NCBI GenBank assembly: GCA_002751075.1
Contig: NAOQ01000568.1
Span: forward strand, 2,673-32,381
From: Ichthyophonus hoferi
Taxonomy: Eukaryota; Opisthokonta; Ichthyosporea; Ichthyophonida; Ichthyophonidae
DNA length: 29,709 nucleotides
Direction: 5' to 3'
This document shows positions 1 through 8,918 of this stretch, piece after piece. Below the pieces are notes generated by a model. That model did no database searches and was not told the DNA's origin. It saw only the letters and a list, made by a program, of their open reading frames with translations. A program made the position numbers and the translations under genes. The stretch's first letter is position 1. Each line of letters begins with the position of its first letter.

Positions 1-689
1 AAAAAAAGAAAAAAAAGAAAGAGAGAGAGAGGGGGGGAGAGAGAGAGGGAAAGTGAGAGGGGAGAGGTTGTAAGGTGAGAGTTAGAGTATGCGGAAACAC
101 ATATAACTATACATAGTTGTATCAAAGCTGATATAATTATATACACCTATATCAATATATATAATTGTGTATTTGTATGTTTGTGTGTGTTGTGTTTATG
201 TTTCTAATTAAGATAATAAATATGTATTACTGTAGGTAATTACAGGTGGCTATATATTAACTATATATGATTGATGATTGCATGTTAGTATTAAGGTATT
301 TCTACTCAAAAAACCCTTCAGGGGTGATAATCTAAAGGATAATAGAAGCATACAACTTAATTCCTAACCCTATGCTACTAATAATCCATAATAATAGAGT
401 ACACATTATAATATATTTATACACATATATATGTAAGTACATATAGGAACACATACAGTACTGCATGTTCTAGTAGATAAGTAGACTGGTATACATTAGT
501 GTATACACTTGAATAAATATGCAAATTTGATAGTATGTACGAGAGCAGGTATGCATGATAATATGGTAGTGTTTATAAAAACCTACAATGTATAGTAGAA
601 ATATTAACACATAAAAATGTGCATTGAGCATGAAAGCCTTCACATTCACCCACGTCAATATACATACAAGCACATCTAAACAACAATAT
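1..689. other. AT-rich non-coding stretch with a purine-only start
   Basis: The first 60 bases or so are almost pure A/G (A-rich, then GA repeats). The rest is AT-rich with many stops on both strands. An open minus-strand frame at 470-715 is hydrophobic, has no splice support and looks like chance. If the minus-strand gene at 690-1203 continues, its later exons would lie here or beyond the left edge. I looked for a kinase-like exon and found none. Confidence 0.5.
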
Positions 690-1070
690 TCACGTAGAGT
701 TATAGCAAGATGCACCTGAGAAGGAAGCAGAAACTGCTACTGAGTCAAGCGAAGTTGCAACACTATTTCCTTGAGATGCATCTGCCACCTTAGAAGCGAT
801 ATTTGGGGCTGGTGACCTGTATAAAATAATGGGATTATAAAGGGAAAAGATTGAGAAAGGCGTCTACAAAGAAACAAAGTATACTAATGCAAGTATGAAT
901 GGGTGTATATATGTATATATCACTAGGAAGGTATATGACATGTGCAGGTGACTGTAGGTGAATTTGTATGTAGATATTAATATACGCGCCCGCATGCATA
1001 CATACTTCTACACCTACCTACTGTTATACTGTCATAGTACTATGTATATATATGCACCTATTTGCCTACC

Positions 1071-1103
<33 letters not shown>

Positions 1104-1203
1104 GTACATGCCCAAAAAATACCTACCCAGGAGCTTGGATGGAGAGTCCGAGTACATTTCGTGGCTTCTTTCCCTTGGGCGGTGGCTGCAAATTTATAGA
1201 CAT
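690..1203 (-). CDS. Two-exon 5' part of a minus-strand gene; possible MAP2K3/6-type N-terminus or a 67-aa protein
   Basis: Exon 1 runs from 1203 down to 1127. It starts at an ATG in good context (CTACCATG) and begins MSINLQPPPKGKKPRN. It ends at a GTAGGT donor in phase 2. Exon 2 runs from 816 (acceptor TTATACAG) down to a TGA at 690, and the frame is kept across the junction. The segment KGKKPRNVLGLSI has a basic cluster followed by spaced hydrophobics, which is the form of a MAPK docking (D) site. As remembered, it resembles the vertebrate MKK6 N-terminus KGKKRNPGLKI. No kinase domain is visible. Either this is a 67-aa protein rich in Ser and Ala, or an internal donor in exon 2 (for example CAG|GTGCAT) leads to exons left of the window. 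The exon structure is fairly well supported; the MAP2K identity is inference. Confidence 0.42.
1070..1096. repeat. (TA)n microsatellite
   Basis: A nearly pure run of alternating T and A lies in the intron of the minus-strand gene, just left of its exon 1 donor. Confidence 0.85.
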
Positions 1204-1208
1204 GGTAG

Positions 1209-1242
<34 letters not shown>
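1209..1242. repeat. (TAA)n microsatellite
   Basis: About ten uninterrupted TAA/AAT units lie just upstream of the ATG of the minus-strand gene, so they are probably in its 5' UTR or core promoter. Confidence 0.85.
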
Positions 1243-1243
<1 letters not shown>

Positions 1244-1332
1244 AATACTATATTAATAATGTAACAAAACTAATGATTCATCATAAGCCATTAATAAAAT
1301 ATTTTCTATATTGAAAAAAATGATATGTACTT

Positions 1333-1420
1333 CTTATTGGTCAATCCATAATAGTTGTTACGTATTGGCTGTTAAATCTATTTTGGTTTCTTATTATTGG
1401 TCAATTGTTTTTATTGGTAG
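1333..1420. promoter_or_regulatory. Cluster of four CCAAT boxes in a likely bidirectional promoter
   Basis: ATTGG, the complement of CCAAT, occurs four times, near 1336, 1364, 1396 and 1412. All read as CCAAT on the minus strand. The cluster lies about 130-220 bases upstream of the minus-strand gene's ATG and about 600 bases upstream of the ABITRAM ATG on the other strand. CCAAT boxes are known NF-Y sites and are common in head-to-head promoters. NF-Y binding here is inference. Confidence 0.45.
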
Positions 1421-2006
1421 TGCAAAATCAAATCAACCACAGTTAAGAGAGGTAGGTTGAAATTTAAATATTTATATTATATTATATATAATAGAATTAT
1501 TTTGAAAGTTATCTATAAATATAATTTTATGAAAATTTTATTTTTATTTCTTATATAAATCTTTTTATTTATTTTATTTTTAATGAAGTTAATCTTCAAT
1601 AGTAATTAATTAATAAAAAAATACCTTAATCAATCTACTATGAAAGATTCGCACTCTCTTTAATCTTTGTTAGATATTTTATTTACTTACTTGCCATAAC
1701 CAATAATATCTCATACAATACAAAATTAGTGTATAACCTATTATTGGATAATTATAATTACATATCTTCCAATGATAATGGTAATTAGATTTATAGCTTA
1801 ATATACAATATTTAAATAAATGCTTACACTAATTATTGCGCAAATTGTGGTTAATAACTGGATCACATGGGAAATAAACTGTGAAGTAACGCAGGTGTAC
1901 ATAGTATAGTTATTGCGTATATCTTGTATATTAATATATTATATTATATTATATATTATATATAATATAATCTTTTTATTTATTTGTTTCCGTTTTTTTT
2001 ATTATC

Positions 2007-4878
2007 ATGGCGACAGCACCCGTTCCCCCTGTAGTGAGATACTTTACACAGCGGTATATTCCAGGTAAGACAAAGAGATAGGCTATAAGATGTTGGTAGG
2101 TTAATGGTTGTTTGCCTACGGTTCTTTCCTGTGTCCATGTAATATGACGTTTTGTGCTGTGAGTAATTTTACATATTATTGTGATATATATATAACTTAC
2201 ATATAGGTGTTATTGAAAATCAGTATGTACACCCGAAAGAGAAAGAATGAGTGAGACATTAGAAAGAATATGCTAAACGGAACTTACAACACATTTACTT
2301 TATGTATGAACACACCCAAGTATCTTATTGCATATATAAATATATATATGCATTATGCACGCAAAACACATCCATACATACTCACACAAGCATACATACA
2401 TACAAATGCTTTATATGATATATCTGTTTTACAATACAAATAACTTTCTACCCTCACATGCAGATCTTGAAGGTCATACCGGATGCCACCAATATGTTTT
2501 TCAACACAGTAACAAGTATGATATGTTATTTTCTCGAGTATTTTTTATTTTCATCTGTTTCTTTTTTGTTTGGTTTCTCCTTCTTTTCATATTTGTTTGG
2601 GTTTTGCTATCCCAATCTTCCTATTCCTGTCTTGATCATTTTGTTTTATTTTAGACCCTCTTTTGCTTTTGTATACTTCATTCCGCTTTAATTATTACAA
2701 ACTGTTATATATATTTGATCAGCCTTAAGAACGACCTACCTATACACATATATGAAACTTTGACTATGTAGACCTTGGAGCAAGTATTCTGGAATCGATG
2801 AAGCACAATACTTAAGAGTATCTCTTTCATCTTACCCTACGCAATGGTTAATTTAGTTTTATGAACGTATACACATCCTCTATATATAATGAGTATATGA
2901 GTTATTATAGTCAAGGGAACGAAAGAATGTATGAGGGAAGAAATATGGAGATATGTAGCTATAGATTTGTATATATATACTTATATCTGAAAAGAAACAT
3001 ATTTAGTATCAAAGTATGCCCAAGACTGCAGGCACCATTGTATACTCACCAAGTAGTATTTACCGCTTCTTCCCTTCCCTCCCTCTCTCTCAGGATATGT
3101 GTGGTTGGCCTAGCTCCTGAGCATGAAATTTTCTCAGAAGGGAAGGAGATATGTGAAGTGAACTTTGTTATGAAGAAAGGACAGGACAGATTAGCCAATA
3201 AGGTTTCAGGAAAGGGCAAGAAGGTATTTTCCGTTTGGCTCGTTTTGTTTCTTTCTACATTTACCTGTATAAATATAGTGGAGATATAGTATTGTGATCG
3301 TGTATGTGGAACAGAGAAGGAAATGATAGATGCATGGAAAGAGAATAGGGGAAGGGTGGGTGTTGGATGAAGTAGGCATTGGCGTATGAGAGAGGGAAAA
3401 GGATAGGGTGAAAGTTACATGGTACACATTGACATTTGTGTAAAGATCGGGTTAAGAGCCAATCACATATCCGATAGTAACCATGACAACAACCCAGGGC
3501 GCACAATATCTCCACCCTAACTCTCTGCTGTGTATCCTTACCTGTACTGATGGTAATTATATAGTTAGTTCTTTAATGGTTTGATAATGAGTTCTGTTAT
3601 TATCTTGTTGGGTTCGTGTTTTACTCGTTGTTATTGAATTTATATACCTCTCAGTTGTTTAGAACATATCTAATGAATGCATTCGGTTCTATGTTTTTAC
3701 TATTTTGTCTTGGTATAAGTATGACACTGTTATAAAACTAAAACTTTAATATATTATAGTATATATGCTATTATTATAAACTATATACATCAATCTATTT
3801 AGTTATATAGGTGCAGTTATGTCTATGCATATTATTTTATTATAATAAATACATATATATATATTATACAAAATATTGTCCAGATATCAGTCGATAACAC
3901 CTTAGCAGTTATGTCTTGTTTTTATTGAATAGTTCCCTTGATAAAAGTAGTAGGAGTTGACAGGGGAAAAGACTAAGGTTATAATTATAGCCGTTCTATT
4001 GGTTAGAATATCATTGAATGATTAAGGAAGTAGGGACAGTAAGCAAGGATACACTATAGTGTGACAATAAAACCAAAATACGTATATAACTTTGCAATCA
4101 ATCACCCATCCATTTAAATATGGGTATTTAGGTAAATATGTAAGTTTTGTAGTATTGTATAGGTATGTTGCTGTATTTTAGTATATAAATATATATATAA
4201 GTATGTTGTTATAGGAACAATAGGTACAGGTATTGTCTTTTATGATTATATGCAAGACACTAGAAAAACTTTGTATTACATTCCCTCTATTGTTCTGTGT
4301 ATTTGTTATTTAATGATGATTGCTGTTTTCTCAGCGAGAATATGAGAGTGGCAGGAAGAAAGATAGAGATAATACTATACTATACATACGATAACATTAA
4401 GATTGGTAAGGAAAACATGAAAAACACTTACGCCCTTGTAATTGATCTATAGGAAGTTCCTATACTGTGTATAGTGGTGTCAAAGCTGGTTTATTGGAAG
4501 CAAATGAACGGCTTGTCAAAGAGCCGCATCTACTGAAGCAATCGGTATAAAATACTCTCTGTTCTTGCTTCTCTACCTTTCCGTCTCTCTCCCTCTATCC
4601 TCTCATCTCTTATCTTTTCTTCTTTCTATATATATACTACTCTCTCATCATCCTTCTCCCTCTTATCCCCCTCCCTCTCCCTCCCCGAATAGCCCGAGGG
4701 TGAAGGCTTTATCGCTGTAGTTTCTCCAGCCTTTAGGGATGCCGCTACTCTACTAGATGGTATGCTCACCAAAGAGGAACTACGTCAGCATTTGGTTAGC
4801 AAGGTCAATGCTGTCTTATCTACTGAAACAGAAAGAGTAGATAAACCAGAAGCAATCGCAGGTACGATAGCTTTATGA
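2007..4878 (+). CDS. ABITRAM: ABITRAM (FAM206A/Simiate), actin-binding transcription modulator, six exons
   Basis: Exons are 2007-2064, 2464-2515, 3094-3223, 3498-3552, 4453-4544 and 4693-4878. All junctions are GT-AG and the frame is continuous, giving 190 aa. Human ABITRAM, as remembered, is about 181 aa. Collinear matches to it include RYFTQRYIP (human RYFTRWYKP), QHSNKICVVGLA (QHSNRICVITLA), RLANKVSGKGKKGAQYL (RLQNKVSGKFKRGAQFL), SSYTVYSGVKAGLLEANE (EEYTVSSCVRGRLMEVNE) and EGFIAVVSPAF (EGYIAVVLPKF). The start ATGGCG gives MATAPVPPVVRYF. The vertebrate protein is reported to bind actin and to localise to nucleus and filopodia in neurons; its role here is unknown. It belongs to the glycine-cleavage-H/lipoyl-like fold family. 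Exon 4 is a 55-base micro-exon. The last exon reads through a possible donor (GCAG|GTACGA at 4861) to TGA; a further 3' exon cannot be excluded. No AATAAA was found close by. Confidence 0.93.
4559..4688 (+). other. Long polypyrimidine tract filling ABITRAM intron 5
   Basis: The 148-base intron 4545-4692 is almost wholly C/T, with CTCTCTCCCTC-like runs broken only by a short TA stretch. This is far longer than a usual 3' splice-site pyrimidine tract. It would suit PTB or U2AF binding, or it may simply be a purine/pyrimidine microsatellite. Confidence 0.7.
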
Positions 4879-4902
4879 ATGTTACTATAAACAAAGATGG
4901 AA

Positions 4903-5010
4903 ATATATACACTATACTATACCATACTACGATACTGTACTATACCATACTTACTACACTGTACTATACTATACTACTACACGATACTATACATATCATA
5001 CTAATACACT
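4903..5010. repeat. Degenerate ACTATAC/ACTACAC tandem repeat
   Basis: Imperfect 5-9-base units such as ACTATACT, ACCATACT and ACTACAC follow one another just after the ABITRAM stop codon. A shorter run of the same motif is present at about 4371-4387 in intron 4. Confidence 0.7.
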
Positions 5011-8000
5011 ATATGTGATATATCACTGGTTTGTTTTATAGTATGCCACCTTAGTGTAGTCCTATTAGTACCTATAACTACCATTAATCACACACCTGAC
5101 CTACCATTATGCCTCCACAGTGCCCTCGGTTTAAGTTTGCCTCGCGTCATTAATGACCAATGAATGAATGTTTTGTATATCTTTTGGTCACCTTAATGTT
5201 AGATGTAGCCAATGAGAGAGGACATTTTTATCATAGGATAACATACCATATATATAGTATTGGCCATGAATATAGACTTACACATAGTTGCATTTATATA
5301 TACATACAGACGTACTCATGTCATACGTATGTCAAAAATTGCATGTATTCACCTACCTATGTTTCATTTTCTAAAGTGCACTATGACCCTATCCAAGTAT
5401 AATATTAAATTTCAATAATTGTGCATGGTGTGAAGTTGTGTTGTCAGGCTTACGCTTAATTATCGGTTTGGTATAGTTATAGGTATGTGACGATCCCAAT
5501 GCGGAACATCAAAAGATGAACTACATGCAAAAATGGTTATAATATAAATTAAGACCATAGCTTAGGGTGCATACACTTACCCTGTCTGCCTATTTGCCAT
5601 GAATAACAAATTGCAATATTAGCATTAATATTACATGCTGTTGCTAGGCGTTTGTGTGGGCAACCAATGGTGCTGAAGAAGTCTAGCAACACAGCTATTT
5701 CAAAAACTTTGAGTTCATTGGAGACAGTATCTTTTTGCACAATTGTTTACTTGTGTCTGTTTTTCCAGGCAAGATCTTGATGTGGCTGGGATAAGTTTTG
5801 CATATATTATTTATGTATTATATAGCCTTCTATGTTCTAACATTAAGTCTCCGGGCGCGTCACCAATTACTCATATGGATAACAATGGATTTAAATCAAA
5901 AATATGTACTGTGATAAATAGACGTAAGGGTGTATACAGTAAGTTATATTGTTATAACTACTAAATATTTTTTATTCTATTTAATTCGTCGTTTTTAATA
6001 ATGACTCAAATCTTTTAGAATCTGTGATGGATTGTATTTGTTTGTATTTTATAGTTCAGGGTATAAGTATTGGTAATGATTTTAGGCACAGGAGTGGAGA
6101 GTAGCATGGCAATAGAACGACCTCAAATATTAATGAAAGCCTTATATAATATTGATCTGCAAGAAAACAATGCAAAGATCTGGGCATGGAACTTACATTA
6201 ATTGGGTGAAAATATAGGCCACTGTTTAACTCTTAGTTGTAAAATCGTTATATATATGAGCGCTCAGGACTAGTCTAAAGGGTACCTTAAAAACTTTAAT
6301 ATTTTAAAAGCAATAAGATGTATTTTACAGATAATTATATTGGGTGCATGAATGTATATTAATGATATGTCAAAATACCTCTCTCAAGATCAGGCCGTCC
6401 CAGTTAAATTATCCTAGAACCATACTTAATAAATTATATTTTGCCGGTTTTTGGTGTCTTATTAGTATTTAATATAATACCTTAAGATATACTATATATT
6501 TTGTGTATTTTATGTTCCAATAACATTGAATAGACAAGAAAACTAACGGTTCTACTACATATATATTATATTATATATATATACCTTCAGTTCACCGTTG
6601 ACTAGTTTATCCTAAATATTAAATAATTTATAATATAAATAAATTATCAGTGAATGACTTGATTGATGTGGTTTGTGCTTGCAACAAGCACAATCAAATT
6701 ATGATATTAATGCTATTAGTATAATATAAATTACTTGTATGTGATCTATTTACTGCCTGAGAACAAGCGATAAATAGAGTCAACCTCTATCAAACAATTA
6801 CATGTACATGCCTGTATACGTAACGCAAAGGGAATATGTTTCATTCGATTCGTTTATTTTATGATTGATTTCCTTACAAGTGGCCCCATCTTTATAGGAT
6901 ACCATACTAGCCTCTATATATCCCTAAAAATTATCTCTGTTCTAGACGTTTCATTCTCCCCCGAGAAGACTCCACTGCCAAACTGTGTGCTTCTATAAAC
7001 TAGCATAGTTTTGATGCCGTGCGGATGGAGCTATATCTACTAGTAAAACCCAACGGCTTCTATGTAGTGCTGAACAGAGAGACGCGTTCCATTACTCTTT
7101 ATGATCATTTATAATTAGTCAACATACTTAGCTAATATGGCACCCGGTTTGTGTTTCAAGAGAGAACCTTAACATAAATCACTAAGTAACTACAAAACAC
7201 TAACGGAAATATATATATACCTCGATCCTTTCCATCGCCTCAATATTTCAGTCACAGTCCAAATTGACCTGTGTAAATAGTTTAATTTCCTTTATAAATG
7301 GAATATAATGCCAATAGTACTACAGCCAAACAAATTATGGCTAAAAGCATGGTTACATGTAAAGGTGTATGTGGCCTTACCGAGAATGCGTGAGCTTATA
7401 TCCCTTTCATCAAAGTCTCTAATGTATCATACCAATATAAAAGCAAGCTATGATGTGAATATCGAGCTTCTTGGGTATCATTACAGACATAGCATTGTGA
7501 GCTTCTTTGTGGTAGGATGGGTATATCTTGATCTGTTATGACAGCCGTATAGAGGCAAAATCCGTTTCTTTTGGTCATTTAAAACACGGTAATAAGTCGT
7601 TCTATTAGTAGATTCATAAACGCAAATCTATTATCATTAATTATAAATTAACCAGAAATTGGCATAGAAATGCGGTATGTTTGGTAAGCATGACTGGTCA
7701 GTTATTTATAGTGTAATAAAACATATATCCAGCCAGCCAACAAGGTTTATTAAGGTACACCGAATGTAGAGGCATGTGAAGGTCTAAATTAAATGTATAT
7801 CATTATTTATCACGTTTCGACTCGGTGTCCGAGCCTTTTAAAGCATCTTTTATGATAATTTAATACCACGAGCCTGAGTGCTAGTTGCAAACTTATATTA
7901 CTCTATGTGCTTCTAGTAAGAGTAAGCCTGTGTTCTGAAAAATTCTGCGCTTATCTATATTCCACTTCACGCCTCATGAAGGCTCTTATAATGGAATTTT

Positions 8001-8918
8001 CCCGTCGAGCAAATACCTGGGCAAGCCCTCTTAAAATATCTACTGTTCATCGCTATAGCATAACAGATTGCATACTGCTATCATGTGTAGTATGCTATAG
8101 CTTATACTTCTGTCATAAACCTTGGCACTTGACGTCATTCCTTTCTCTAAAAGGCAGAAAATGCGATCAATAGGGAAAAACATTAATCAAAATATAATCG
8201 AACTCACCTTCCAGTCCTATCTCTGATTTATGGGAACTATGGCACAAACCCTATTGGTATATATTTCAGAACCTTTGGAACGCTGACGTTATTGGTTGTT
8301 ACCTTTGTAGTTAGCAAATGTAAATTTATATGAATACTTTCCTATTGGGTGGCCCCATAATAATAACCGGTACAATGCAAATATTTTTTATTGTAGATCA
8401 TCTCTTTAAAATATAAACAAAAAGATATGTACAATTTCTTAAAAACATATTTGTATTTCGTATTCATTAGAAGAGTTTGTTAGAGATGATTGAATATCAT
8501 TACCACAATAACTCGCGGCGCTTCAAAGCGCATTCCAAGGCACCAAGTCCACATAATATCCATATTTGTAGGCGCTAAATATTCCAATGAATAGAAATAA
8601 TTGAATTAAAATTTAAAAAATTTAAAAATCGTTACGGGACTAAAGTCACAGTTACCTAAAACCGACTATGTCACTTGTCGGTATTGTATATACTGTATAT
8701 TAAACTGTGATATTTACTATTTCTCATAACTTTTGAGAACGGCTTTGTAGCTCATACTACGAACCTATTTAACCTAGATAAAGCATTGGCTCTTTTCCTG
8801 TTAGTTTGGCCACTACTGACGTTTAGTATCTTAACATCAGATATTGAAATTAAACTATATGCCAATTGTATAGTAATTTTTCCTAAATACTATCGATTCC
8901 TATATTACCTTTGGAAAA
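5011..8918. other. AT-rich intergenic region without a supported gene
   Basis: Frames longer than 60 codons occur at 5549-5740 (minus), 5743-5964 (plus), 7308-7541 (plus) and 7907-8173 (plus). Those I checked start at non-ATG codons. None shows a recognisable domain or paired splice signals. The minus-strand frame at 5549-5740 is the least random looking and could be an exon remnant. Promoter elements for the next gene should lie near the right end, but I cannot point to a clear TATA box. Confidence 0.5.
6673..6693. repeat. Perfect 9-bp inverted repeat with 3-base loop
   Basis: TTGTGCTTG, then CAA, then its exact reverse complement CAAGCACAA. It is a short hairpin with no neighbouring gene and no known role. 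Confidence 0.6.

Noticed and set aside
2355-2691. Hydrophobic plus-strand frames overlapping ABITRAM exon 2
   Set aside because: They are read-through of the T-rich intron beyond the 2515 donor; only 2464-2515 is coding in the ABITRAM model.
7815-7840. GACTCGGTGTCCGAGCC hairpin resembling a structured RNA terminal stem
   Set aside because: A single 5-bp stem with no surrounding cloverleaf, boxes or other conserved parts; no RNA gene can be supported.
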